From the NCBI GenBank assembly GCA_023374025.1, contig SIJG01000018.1, forward strand, positions 1,085,947-1,149,946: a stretch of 64,000 nt of DNA, given 5' to 3'. Below the pieces are notes generated by a model that had not been told where the DNA came from, did not search any database, and saw only the letters and a program-made list of their open reading frames with translations. The DNA comes from Heterodera schachtii. Taxonomy: Eukaryota; Nematoda; Chromadorea; Rhabditida; Heteroderidae. Made by a program: the position numbers and the translations under genes. Numbering within the stretch: the stretch's first letter is position 1; each line of letters begins with the position of its first letter. Below are positions 1 to 12,415 of this stretch, one piece after another.

Positions 1-3000
1 TCCGAACGGAGGGATGGAGTCGAATCAGTCCTCAAAAAGAAAGGCGAACGGTTTGCGATTGGTTCGTCCGCCGTTCTTTGCTTTGTCCACCTGTGTCAGG
101 GTCAATTTCAAACAGTCCATTGACCACTGTTTCGTCTCCTTCCTCGTCCACAAATGCGTAGTTCACTTGGTCCCTGTCCGGGTCTATCGCTTGCACTTGC
201 ACTACCGGCGTTCCCCCGAGGGCGTCTTCCGCCACCTGAAATTCTTTTTTTTTCATTTAAATTTCATTTGGCCATTAACTGTCGCCATATATTGCGCAGT
301 AGGAACAAATTCAGGCGCTTCATCGTTAACGTTTTCCGTTTGAATGTGAACAATAGCGGAGGAAATGAGCGGAGGAATGCCCTGGTCGGACACGGACACG
401 TTGAAGCGGTACAGAAAGTGGCCCTGTCGCAACTGAACTCGGAAGTCGTCAATTAGAGTCGCTAATTGCTTCATCACCTGATCAGCATCCAATGGTTTAG
501 TGCCCGGCTTTCTCTGCAATTCGCCCCGTCCGTTGACAGTGAATTGTGGGTGATCAACGGCAAAGAGAAGTGCCGAGTTCAGTCCCGAGTCGGCATCGAT
601 TGCATCGACTGGAAATTAGTGGTCAAAATGGTGGGACAGCATCCCTCTGGGCATTACCCTTAAGAATGGTGTGCCCCGTGGGAATGTCCTCGCGAATTGA
701 AGAGGAGAAAATCGGTTGGACAAATTGGGGGGCGTTGTCATTCACATCGACGACAGAAAGTTCCACGGGAACGGATGACTCTTTTCCGTCCTCTTCGGCA
801 ACCCCTTCAAAATTTAAATGCTTTTCGGATTTGATTTTGGCGACAGACCGAAGAGATAAAAAAGCCTTGGTTGGGTTTTGTCATCGAAGTCCAATCGCTT
901 CTTCAAATAAATCAGTCCGCTTCTTTCGTGGATACCGAAAAAATCCGATGTCTCCCGCCTGAATTTTGCACCATTCGATCCCTTCTCGAAAAGACTGTAT
1001 TTGATCGGGCCCTAAATGATCCAATTAGTTAACGAATTCCGGCACTTCTGTACTTTTGGTGTCCCATTTTCGCTAATTGGTGGGAATGAGAAGGTCTCCA
1101 ATTGAAGCACACTTTGCCCAATGTCCACCGATTCAGCCACCGACGCAGCGTATTTTTGACGCGGAAATTGGGGTGGGCGATCCCCGGCGAACACTTCGAC
1201 GACGGCAATTTCGGAGGAACGACCGGCGGTGGGACTCTTAGCAAAAGCATTCACAGACTGTGCCAATGCGTAAATGGCCACGATTTATTTACCTACCCTT
1301 TGTTCATCCCCGCCTTTGTCAATTGCCTCCACAAAAACTTTGTAAGTGCCCCCAGGCGAATATTTTGTGAGTGCCGTGCGAATTGCGCCGCTCAATTCGT
1401 CCACAGTGAATGAATTCGGTGCTGAATGTTTGGCATACTCATCAAATGAGGCCTTCGATTTGGTCTTACGCTCCGTGTTGATCAGTCTGAAAGTCACTTT
1501 TTCGGCACTTCCTTCCCCATTTTCGTCTTTGGCCTCCAAACGAAACACTTGGAAGCCCCGGGGGAGAATTTCCAGGGGAGGGACGACAGCGAGAAAAGGC
1601 CGAGGGCGATTTATAAAGACTGCCGGTTCATCGACATCCAACACGTCAATTCGAATAGTTTGAAGGCGTGCTAAAATATTTAATTTAATTGATTTAATTT
1701 TTCCACAAATTCCCCCCCCCCCTTAAAGCTCCTCTTTTTTTCATCTTAACTTTTCTATGATTTATTCTCCTAATTACATCTTTTCTCTTTCATTTCGTCC
1801 CTAATGAATGGCCCTATTCAAAAGTAACTTTCGATTTGCTTCGTACAAAAAGACGCATAATAAAGGGTGTTGAAAAAATAAGAGAAATCATTTTAACTAA
1901 TTTTTTAATATTTCTCACTTTTATGCGTTCCGTCAATTTGCACTGCTTGGATCCATTCGGTGCTCTGCTCAAAGTTCAGTGATTCGATCAGTTCCATGCT
2001 TCCATTCTCATGAATCCTCAACGGTCCCGATTCCAAATTCATTTTCGAAACTTTCTCATCGGCGCTCAAAGGAATTCGCTGAAAATGTGTCATTCACTTT
2101 CGTTATGCCGATCCGTCAGTTCAGAGCTTGCGACCTGCTTAAGTATGCCAATGAACTGATCTTCAGGAAGGGCAATAACAAAATCGTCCGCTCTGTCCCT
2201 TCGGTTTCGAATTGGGGCAGCCAAAGGACTGTCTTTTCGGGACTGAAATTGCTGGCGTTGATTCGGCTGTGCTGATGAGAAATTTCGCTCCACGTCGATT
2301 TCGATTTCGCATTGGCCTTCCTAAAGCCTTTTTCATCAGTTTTTTCAGCCAATTAATTGGACTTGGCCCGCTGAGTCCACGGCAACAACTCTGAACGCAT
2401 ATCGCCCTGAATCCAACCGTTCCCTGGCAAAAATGTCACCGAACAATGGGGCCACGTCGAATGGAGATGACTCGGGCTCAACACGGAAGATGGGCATTCC
2501 GCGCGAGGTTCTGAACCAGCAGGCGGTTTCAGAAGGGAAAGGGGGGGAGGATGATACTGATCCTTTGTGTTGAGCTTAACTTGCTTTCATCTGAATGCCA
2601 CTTTCCTAATTTTACCCTCCTTTTCGGCATTTTGTTCCTCTTTCTTCGGCATTTTGCCGTTTCGTTTCATTTTCTGTTTACCCCTCCCTTCCCCTTCTCC
2701 CCCCTTCATTATCCATCCATCCGATCATCACTTGTCAATATCATTACGACCTTCTCTTTTTTCTCGATTAATCTTTGTCCTTGTCAACGAATGACAAGTG
2801 AAAGAAATATCCGCCATTTAATGAATATTCGTCCCTGACCATTCTCATTTGTCGTTTTCCACAAATTCGGATGATTTTTTGAGTCATATATTTTTTAAGA
2901 TTCGGTGAAAATTATTGGTTCAAATTTCTTCTGTTTCAGCAAAATAAATTCATTCAATTCGAAATTGTTTATTAAAACGGTCGAATGGACAGCACGAAAG

Positions 3001-4107
3001 TTGAATGGGAAGAAAAGAGAATTAAATTGACCTCCAAAAGGCGCTAATTGAAATGGAAGAGGGCGGCCGAAGACCAAAACCGACCGAGGCTAACGCACTG
3101 CTCGAGTGCCAGACCAAAATTCAATTATTCTTTTGGCTGCAAATGAGCGGAGAAGGAAAGCCCGTCTCCCCTGGGGGCTCAATGTTTGGCCTTTTGTTAG
3201 CATAAGCGGACTTTGGCATTATTTGGTGGACTCACTTTGCTGCCACGCGAAAAAGCGTTTTGTGGGCGGGTAGCGGGGACTTGAGGCGGAGTATGATCCG
3301 CAGTTTGTCAAATTGGGGCGGTGGGGAGGGCGGCGGACGGACGATGGTGATTTGAAGCTGAATAGCGGGAACCCTTCGGCTCCATCCGTCGGCGAAGAAT
3401 TCCTCGGCAAAAAGCCAATGGATCCATTTCCGATCAGTGGAAAGGGGTTGTTGCAGCAGAGAAATCTGAGAGAAAGTGTTATTGTAAAGAGGAAAATGCC
3501 GAAATGTCAGCCCGGTCGATCACTTTGGCATACGCTTCTCCGCTCGAGCGTTCCCTGGCACTATCAACGCGGAGCAGCGTTTGTCCACTCGATGCCATTT
3601 TGAAGGTCAAATTTGACGACAATTTCTGCCCTCCCAAAATGAGATGAATGCGACTTAATGGTGCCGCAGCATTTTGACTTTTGCTGAAGTTCAGAACAGT
3701 TCCAATTTGAGCATTGGCATTTAAAAAGGAATGATAAATTGGCGAAGAAAAGCGCGGAAAACGAACGGACGACCTGAGAAAGAAGAAATGCCGAAGAGAA
3801 GAGATTGGAGACGGACTTACGCGGATTGGACTTGCACTTGGACTGTGACCAGTCGCCTCAGGAAAGGGTCCCGGCCAGCTTCAATTTCCACGAGGAAAAG
3901 CTGAGAGCCATGGGCTTGATCCAACGAGGCAAAACGGTCCAACGGCCCATTGACTGTCAGCAAAGGGCGGCTTGGCTCAACGGCAAAGTGTCGGCCCAAT
4001 CCCGTGGAGTTCGAAAGGGTCAGTCGTTCTTCAGCCGAAGCGATTCCCTCCCGCGCCAAATCGACGATTAGCCATCCCCGCGGGGCGTCACTCCAAACCG
4101 GGAAAAT
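1..4107 (-). CDS. Non-classical (Fat/Dachsous-type) cadherin, 3' part of gene
   Basis: Calcium-dependent adhesion protein built of cadherin repeats, expected at the plasma membrane. Minus-strand exons can be read at about 3821-4107, 3500-3735, 3230-3480, 2355-2535, 2090-2293, 1905-2093, 1285-1644, 1012-1281, 830-970, 655-800, 253-640 and 91-250. The clearest cadherin signatures are VDVNDNAPQF near 720-750 and ENVNDEAPEF near 310-340, both of the DxNDNxPxF type that joins one repeat to the next, and DADSGLNSALL near 560-595. An AIDPDRDQVNYAF segment lies near 165-205. No transmembrane segment or cytoplasmic tail is reached, so the gene runs off the left edge. No signal peptide was found, so exons may also lie to the right of 4107. 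Exon edges are approximate. The class is secure; which nematode cadherin (cdh-1, cdh-3, cdh-4 or other) cannot be decided. Confidence 0.88.
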
Positions 4108-5815
4108 CTGAGAAGGGTGAATTGCTTAACTTAAGTTATTCATCTAATTAACTATTTAATATTACCCGTTTCGATGATTATACTGTTCCCTCCCCATTTT
4201 TTTTACCAATTTTCACATCAATCCGTTATTTTCCCCTCAATTTGGTCTTGGATGATTGCCTGTCCATCATTCTCGAAATGACTGTTTTTCTCCTTCACAT
4301 GCTCATCTATTCATTTCTTCCAAAATCCATTCTGTCCCCCCCCCCCCCCTCAACTCCGCCATTTTTGTTCGTCGTCACAGATGGGCACAATTATCAGCAG
4401 AGCTTTGGGTGGGGGGAGGGAAAGAGAAAGAAAGAGTGAATGGTGGTGGTGGTTCATTTATAAATGTCTTTTCTTCCGCTTTCTCTTTTAATGGGAATTA
4501 CAAACGGGGCAAAAGTGAGAGAAGTGAATCGCCGGCGGGGATGTCCAGCAGGGAAAACGATGCAAATGTTGGGCAAAAAGACAATGGGGGAAAGGGGGCA
4601 GAAGGGGGAGGGATGGGCCAAGGGGGCCGGCCATTCACGCAACCGAACTATTGGACGGACAATGCAAATTAATGATCTATGGGCAGCGATTACTCCCACT
4701 TTTATTAATTCAGGAAGAATTATTAGCGCTAATCGCCCCTCCTCCCCCTCCATAATATTTTCAATCAAATCACAGCTAATTTCAAATTTACCCAAAAATG
4801 CCAAATGTAAGTAATTGTGCCATTCTAAGGGAGGAAAAAAAGAGAGGAATTGAGAAAAGTCATCTCACATTTTATGGACCATTAAGCAATTCAGAAAATG
4901 ATGGCAAATGAGCAAAGAAAGAAAAGGGAAAGAAGAAAAACAATTAAAACAAAAAAAAATAAATGAGCAAAATGTGCCAATTTAACAAAACCAAAATGAC
5001 AACTAACCTTTGAGCTTTGCACCGACTGAACGAACGAAAGACAAAACCATTGGAAAATGATCGGAAAAATAGGAGAAAAAATCATATGGAGAAATAATTT
5101 AAAAACGCCTCAAAATGAGGGGGATGAAGACAAGAAAATAACGAAAGACTAATATTATGAAAATTCGAAAGCCATCTAAAAGTAAAAAAATGATTAAAAA
5201 GTAAAAAGGGAAATCAAAAAAAGAGCAATTGGGTGGGCAAAGGTCATTTTAATGGGACATGGGCAGAAAAGGACACGAGAAATGATAAAAAAAGAGATGA
5301 GAGAGAGGGGGGGGGGGAGGGGCGGTGAAGTAATGTGATTAGGAGGAAAAGCAAAAGATAAAAATGATCAAAGGCAACGGGGAGGGGGTCAAAGTTATTG
5401 TCCAAATTAAGGGGCGGGGTAAAGGGACTTAAAAATGGGCATGACAAATGGCAGAAAAGTAATAAAGGAAAAGCCAAAAAGGAAGCAAAGGAGCGGCAAA
5501 GGAGAAGCAAAGAGAGGAAAAGGAGTGGCAAATTAGGGGAGGCGGAAAAAGAAGAAAGGGGGAGGAAAGGAAAAGCAGATTGTTGTTGCTGATGAGAGAT
5601 GAGCAAAGAGACTAATGAGAATGGGTGGGGATGAAGAAATTGATGAACCCTCCCTCCCCTTCATTTCCGTGGCCATAACCCATTTATGCGTTCATTGGCC
5701 ATTGTTTGATGGATGGCCGAGGGCACCCGATGGGACGGTGAAATGAAAAAAAATGAAAAACTGCTGTTAAGATGCGGGAAGATGCTTTGGATGTGCGAAT
5801 TTCGGTGCAGAATCT
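4108..5815. other. No gene seen; cadherin 5' flank or intron
   Basis: Low-complexity DNA with poly-C near 4337-4350, polypurine stretches and short AT-rich runs. Open frames here are short and compositionally biased. An upstream cadherin exon could be hidden, but none is supported. Confidence 0.5.
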
Positions 5816-6754
5816 GGTGCTGCAACATTTGCGCCCCTACTTTTGCGCCCCTACATTTGCGCCCCTACATTTGCGCCTCTACATTTGCGCCCCTACATTT
5901 GCGCCTCTACTTTTGCGCCCCGAACATTTGCGCCCCTTACATTTGCGCCCCGATTGAGAATTAAAAAAATTTATTCAAAAAATTGCCTTTCCCAAGGCTA
6001 ACGGGGAATTAATATGATTTTTTGTTTCTTCCATCCAATTATCAATTCCTTTCGGTGTCAGACGAAATGAAATTGCGTGGAGAGATCATAACAATGCTGT
6101 TGATTGCGATCATTTGGATCTTGCTCGTCAAAACGGACAACCAAGTCTTGAATTGCTCAGCCGTTTTCAAGATATTTTTTAGAACGAGATACTTCAGTAA
6201 TAGGCCTATTGGATCAAGTTCATGGGGTCTCATCCGATTTCTTGGTTCTCATCTTCATTTTTGATTCGACTAATAATCCTTTAATTGTTTTTCTGCTTTG
6301 GTATTTTTATCTTAAATTACGTTGCCAAAGATTGATTAAGAGCCGAAAATCGCTTGTTGAAACTGGAGTGAAAGCCTTTCAGGCCATTATTAGTGAGTCC
6401 TATATTATCAAGGACAAAATCATGCATATTCTATGTTTCTAGCACAAATAAAGCATGATCATATTTCTTAATAAACCAAAAACATGGAGACACAAAAAGT
6501 GAAAAATTCAAAGACGGGTCTTGGTTTTTTGATGCTTTATGCGGTCAAAGGAGAAAGAAACGAGTTATTTGATGTTTTAATTAATAAATCACTCCCATTA
6601 TCCCTTGGGAAAGGCAATTTCATGAATAATTTTTTATTCGCAATCGGGGCGCAAATGTTTGCGGCGCAAATGTAGGGGCGCAAATGTTTGGGGCGCAAAT
6701 GTAGGGGCGCAAATGTTCGGGGCGCAAATGTAGGGGCGCAAATGTTCCGTCACC
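5816..6754. mobile_element. Foldback-type non-autonomous element A, 939 bp
   Basis: The two ends are inverted copies: the left begins GGTGCTGCAACATTTGCGCC and the reverse complement of the right begins GGTGACGGAACATTTGCGCC. Each arm consists of tandem copies of a 14-bp unit, TTTGCGCCCCTACA (left about 5825-5953; right about 6654-6747). The inverted repeat continues inward through a segment containing TTGCCTTTCCCAAGG (near 5982-5996 on the left, inverted near 6601-6620 on the right). The direct repeat CAGAATCT flanks the element at 5808-5815 and 6755-6762 and looks like an 8-bp target-site duplication. The core is AT-rich with only frames of about 80 codons and no recognisable transposase. The structure resembles foldback elements; the 8-bp duplication would suit a MULE or hAT-like transposase supplied from elsewhere. 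Confidence 0.85.
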
Positions 6755-9700
6755 CAGAATCTATCCTTGGCCTGCTGGCCATCGGCGACATTTCTCCGCT
6801 TCGGCAGGGAATGATGGGATTAAATGGGAGAAAAGCTGGAGGATGAAAGCGAAGGATGGGGCGGGGGAGGGGGGGGGGGAAATGGGAGAGGGGAAAAGGG
6901 GGGAGAGAGGAAGGAGGGGAAGGGGAAGGAGGAAAGGGAGAGGGGGAATTGGGAGAGAGAGGAAGGAGGAGAAGGGAGAGGGAGAGGGGAAGGAGAAAAT
7001 GGGAGGGGGTGGGGGGAGGGATACCATTCAAAGGGGCGGGGACGAGTAAATTGCATTAGAGGGGAGGCGGGAGCAGCAGAGGATGGGCATCGCAGAGCAT
7101 AGCACATGCCAATAATGCGACGCAACGAGGCGAGAATTTGGAATGTGAATGGAAAAATCACAATTTTGGAAGTGAAAGAGAAAGTGCGTAATGTTTCCGA
7201 TGGATGGAAGGGGCGAAAAAGAACGGCGGAGTGATGCGGATAATGAGCAATCGGATTATCCCGTTAAATCCTGCATTGTTTGTGCCAAAAAGTCAAAAAA
7301 GTTGGCCATTTAGGCGGATGAAGTGTATTCGAATTTTAATTTTTGATTTCCCAGTGAATCCCAGTGCATTTCACTCACAAAGTCATAATCCCATCCTCCG
7401 GCCCACCCACAAATTCCTTCATTAATGGTAATGAATGCCTTTCCCTCCCCAAATTCATTTTATGGCATTTCCTTCCCATTAAAGAAAACAATTGCTGCAC
7501 AACACAAACATTCATTCATTCATAAGCTAAGGAGCGCTGACTGGCAGAAGAGCGGAGGGAATGCTTCTCCCCAAAGGCAATTCAATTCAATTCAATTCTT
7601 TGCCCATTCTCCGTGGCTTTATTGGAATGGCTGACCGGAAAGGCCTTCGCCATGGGTTAGGGAGCGGGGGGGGGGAGGGAGCGGAGGAACTCGTGGCTGA
7701 AAAGGCAATAAGGCCGCCGCCGGGGACTGTCCCATCGTCACGGACAGTTGCCCCTTCTCCCACTTTCTGTTTTCGGTGGAGAAAGAAGCTTGGGCCTAAT
7801 TAATTGTTACTCATAAAAGAAGGAAAGGTCAAATGAAATCGTGGACAAAAAAGTTTAAAAAAATGATCAAAACGAAATGACCAATTCGAGGACAATTGGA
7901 CGAGCCGACGCATTTGACATTTGATTGGAAGGGCGGCACATGGGTTGGGAGATGAACATTTTGCATTGAAATGGGGCGTGAACAACAAAAAGAACAGGAG
8001 GGTGTGGAAACAATGACAGGGCACCAACCATCGAATTGTTTGTGCATGGTTTTGCTCGTTGCACCCGCGGGGGGGGGGGGGGGGGGGGGGGAAGTGACCA
8101 CAGCGGAGGGTGGGGGAATTGAGAATGAATGAATGAATGGCCTTGAAAGGGGCCAAGAGAGGGGCGGGGAGGGGGGGGGGGGAAGAGGGAGTAATTAGTA
8201 GGACAGAAGGGATGAGCGGAAGAACATGAAGGAGAGGGAAGGGGAGAAGAGAGGAGAGGATGAGGGAGAGGGGAGGGAGGGGGAGGAGAGGAGAAAGGGC
8301 GGAGGAGGGGGAGGGGGAGGGGGAGGGGAGGGAGGGGGGGGGGGGAGGGGAAAGGGCGGAGGAGGGGGAAGTTGAATGCAAAATTATAGAAAAGGGGGGA
8401 GGGGGCGAAGAGCGGCGGCACTTGACGGATGAAAGGCCAAAGATGGCGTCAAGAAACAAATTGAGAAATGCCAAGTGCAAATTACAGGGAAATACCGGCA
8501 AAAAGCGTTGCATTGTTTATGGTAAGGGACCAAAGAATGGGAAGTAAACAAATGAACAGAAGGGGTAAATCGCGCGGATGGAACCCGGGGGGAATTGGGT
8601 GGACGCAGCGGGGATTAATGAGACGATGTGCCGGAAGGGCAGCTGGCAGCCAGAATTATTGAGCGGAACGGAAGCGGTGGAGGAAATTGGAAACGAAACG
8701 ATCGATCGGCGGATTTACCATTGTCAGGTCAAAAGCGACTCAAACCCATTGAATGGCTTTGGGTTTTGAATTTGGATTTGCCAGTTTTAATTGTCAATTT
8801 CAAAATGCGCAAAATCGGATAAAAAGAAAAAAAGGGAGGGAAAGGGGGGGGGGAAGGGACAGCGGAACTCGTCGCTAGGGAGTGAGTGTCCATCTGATGC
8901 GAAGGCCCATCACTCCCCCCCCCCCCTTCCCCCACCGGCTCAGCCATAGTCAACGCCAAATTGCGTCCCTTTGCTTCCCCTCCAAAGCCCAGGGGAGGTG
9001 CCCTTTCATTAGGCCAATGTTTCCGCTTTATTAACCATTCACAGGTCGTTGCAAAACATGAGCAAAATTACCGGGAATAAGCGATGTGTGTAATAGGCGG
9101 ACTTTCCTTTGGCAGTGGGGGGCATTCATCCAAAGTCACGGCACGACGCAATGGCAAAACAAAGGTCAATTAGCCGACAATGAGTCGTAATTATTCCGGA
9201 CGGAGTGACCGCAGTTAAAAGTTGTTGAAAAGCTTTGAAATTCATACTCCACTTGCCGCCTTCTGCTGCTGCTGGTCAGTTACCCTTGCCTCCCCCCTTT
9301 TGCTGCTTCTCTGTCCGTCCATTTTTCTTCTCTTCCTGCGCGAAAAAAAGCCATTGTGCCCTCGAGGGCCTTTTTTCCTTTATCATTCACTCTTTTTGCT
9401 GCTTAGCTGCCATTCGATGATGCCGGGAAAGAAGGGGGGGGGGAGGAGGAGTGGGCAGTCGGTCACTAATTACTCAGCAAAAAAAAGAGAGGAGAGGGAG
9501 GGGGGGGGGGGGGAGGGATGGCCAAAAGGAATTATAGGAAGAGCAAAACTGAGAAAGAAGACGGAAGACACCCAGCAAAGCAAGGAAAAGAACAAGCTGA
9601 CGGAGAGAGAAGAAAAGCGAAGTTGGGCAGGGAAATGATGGACAGAGAGAGCGGAAGAGAGAGGCCAAATTGGCCGATGGACGGGGGAGGGACAAACGGA

Positions 9701-9932
9701 GCAAATGATGAAAGGACAGACCGACTCAATGCCGAACAGTCCGCCAAATTAAACATTAAAAAAGGCATTTTGATATTTAAAGCTATTATGGTAAATGTCT
9801 TAAATGATGCCGTCTTATGAATAAAATTATTATTATTTTTTCATTTTTTTGTCATTGAATATTTTATTTGCTATACTAACTGATCGAGACTCTTTCTTTG
9901 TAAGTGTTCTTCTGCTTCTTCTCTCCCTCCAG
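6755..9932. other. Repeat-rich intergenic DNA, no supported gene
   Basis: Contains G-rich blocks (about 6850-7020, 8070-8090, 8160-8400, 8840-8855, 9430-9520) and poly-C near 8915-8928. Long open frames on either strand in these blocks are glycine/arginine/glutamate or proline/serine translations of low-complexity DNA. The 7200-7800 and 8900-9400 segments have mixed composition but no recognisable protein motif. Confidence 0.5.
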
Positions 9933-11676
9933 CAGCAGGGGTCTCCCGTCCATCGTAAGTCTTTGTCCCCGAGACCGAATCGGTTGGGGGGTCACCCTTT
10001 GTACCCTGACCATTGGACACCAAATAAAGACTGATATTGTTGGATATTGGATAAATAAGTTAAGATATTGGCAATATTATGTCCTTGGGCACCCCGCCCC
10101 CCTGCCCTATCCAAATATTCACAATGTTTCGAATCATTCATTTAAAAGTAAAATTTGTTATTTGGCTGATTAGCGTCCATTAGTTGAAAGATAAGGAATT
10201 TAAGTATTTAGTGAGCGTAACCAAATAATAAATTAACTAATAATTAATCAGTTCATTGAATAATTTAATGCTTTCGGAACCAAAAACTGAGTCTTCAAGT
10301 CAGCAATTGCTTTCCATTAACTATAATTTCAGCTGAGTCTGATTCTTTAGGTCCGATCGCTTCTCCGGACAACATTTCTCAGCTTTGCACTCCGTCAAAC
10401 CCCTCACCCCCTCAGGGCATTTTAAGCCTTCCGGAATTTGCCAATTCGTAAAATCAAACATTCTCTCATCATAATACATTTTCTCATAAAGCTACCAATT
10501 GGACATTATCTCCGCGTTGCGAGGCAATGAGCACGATTTCCTGGCAAAGGCAGCCATTGCGGACGCAATTCGAGCAGTTCAAAGTGATGAGGACAAAATG
10601 GAACTAATTGATTTCATTGCGTCAGAAGAAGTCAGTGGAAACGGAGGGGGTGGGGGACACATGCCAGGGCATAGGGAGGGAGGGGGATGAAGCGGTGACT
10701 AACGAGGGAGTGGATAAACGGGGGGGGGGGGGGTTGGTCGTGGCAGGGAGAGGGTGCAAATTGCAGCAGCTTGGCCAATTTCTTTCGTGCTTTTCCTTTA
10801 GCACGGGGCCATTGCCTTAACTTTGGAGAACAACGCCTGCAAAATGTTCAATTGTTCGCCCTCTGAACTTCCGCTGGTTTCGTCCAATTATAAGACGAAA
10901 AAGCACTTTCTGTCCGAACTTTGCGAGCTGTTCACCACCTCTCTTTGCCAGTCAATCCCAACGCTTTTCGCAATGCTTTACCCACTTCAGGTCAGTCACA
11001 ACCAAATATTAGCCTTTAATTATCAATTCAGCACTTTAACCCAAACTTTCAAATCCGTAAAATCATTTTACGCCATTTCCGTGACCGCGTTCTCATCCGA
11101 CTTTTGGCCAATTTCGAATTTGGGAGGGAATTATTTAAAGAAGACGCACAATTGGAAAGAGCGATTGGACATATGTTCGGGCTGATCAACATCGAATTTT
11201 GTGATGAAATTGAAGGAAATAAAAGGTGGAAGAGACAAAGAAAGAACAAATTATCAAAAAGGAAAAATATTTGAAAAAGAAAATAAATTCGATAAAAATT
11301 ATTTAAATTATTTTTTAGTTTTGACCGAATTTATGCCAAATTTCTGGGGAATAACGAAATTAAAAAAGAAGAAAATCAACGAAAAAAGAAAATGGGTAGC
11401 AGAAAAGTGGGAATGACAATGGTCGGAGAAAATAACGAAAGATGGCAAATGGACGACGAACAGAGAAAGGTGACAAAATGCACAAAAATGGGCCAAATGA
11501 AGGGGAATTTGGACAAAAATGGGCCAAATGAAGGGGAATTTGGACAAAAATGGGCCAAATAATGAACAGAAAAATTGGAAAATGAAACAAAATAAAAAAT
11601 TATTTTAATTAATTTAAACAATTTGTTCAGCCAAAGGCATTGTCAAATGTCGACGAGAAAAGAATGGTTTCACTGA
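9933..11676 (+). CDS. Unrecognised helical protein, 5' end incomplete
   Basis: I do not recognise this family. Five exons join in a consistent reading frame: 9933-9954, 10351-10447, 10492-10630, 10802-10990 and 11032-11225. A short terminal exon is possible at 11631-11676. The donors read GTAAGT, GTAAAA, GTCAGT, GTCAGT and GTGGAA, and four of the five acceptors end in a pyrimidine-rich AG. The product starts with a Ser/Pro-rich stretch, then has a charged helical section (LDIISALRGNEHDFLAK near 10499-10549) and a C-terminal part rich in Leu, Phe and charged residues (VLIRLLANFEFGRELF near 11092-11139). No signal peptide, membrane segment or known motif is visible. No ATG is found in the first exon, so at least one exon lies upstream of 9933. 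The last exon is uncertain because other frames at 11631-11792 also stay open. Confidence 0.5.
11483..11560. repeat. 31-bp tandem repeat, about 2.6 copies
   Basis: The unit contains AATGGGCCAAATGAAGGGG followed by AATTTGGAC. It lies in the presumed last intron of the preceding gene. Confidence 0.85.
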
Positions 11677-12415
11677 TCGAAAGCACAAAAAGCGCAAACA
11701 TTGGCAGAAAAGAACGCGCACGGACAATGCCAACGAAAAGCGTTTCATTTTGGGACGACAAAATTTAAAAAGGTAAAAAAAAACAATAAAAAATAAATAT
11801 GCTAAATAAATATTCAATGCTGTTGCAGTTGAATTATGCGAATATTTTTTAATGTTTGCATGGATTTACATATTTTGAGTTCGAAAATCGCATTTTTGCA
11901 TTAAATTTTTATTCCGTAAGTTTTAAAAATTGCAATTTTAATAAATGTCGCACATTTCACATTTATTTTGATTATTTTGTTCACTGAATTTGCCACTTTT
12001 GTTCTTTCTGTCGGTGCTTTCATTTGTTTGAAATTGTGTCACTTCACAAAATCGGATTATTCTCACATCAAAAAAAAAAAAAAACAAATTCGAAACCAAA
12101 GTTAAAATTCATTGCGCAATTCAACAAACCGTCCATTGAGTGGTGATTTATTTCGTCTGCCACTCATTGGACTTTGGCTGATCAATTTCCAATTTGGCCA
12201 TCTCTCCCCTCACTCTTTGAATTCGGTGCTTCAATCGGTCATCTCCATTAATGGCTCTTCTCGGCGAGGGTATCAATTAATAATTAATTAATTAATTACT
12301 TCGGCTGCTGCCACTCTCTCCCCGTGATTGGTAAGGGTCGATCATTTAATAACTGATTAATTGTTTGTCTCCGTTTGCCCATTGATCGGTCGTTGGTTTC
12401 CCTTCTTTCGCTCCG
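11677..12415. other. AT-rich intergenic DNA
   Basis: Separates the unrecognised gene from the ABCB-like gene. It contains an A-tract near 12069-12083 and a run of ATTA repeats near 12277-12298. No coding exon is supported. Confidence 0.5.

Noticed and set aside
5825..5953. Direct repeats resembling a CRISPR array
   Set aside because: Units are directly abutting with no unique spacers, are inverted at the other end of the element, and the genome is eukaryotic.
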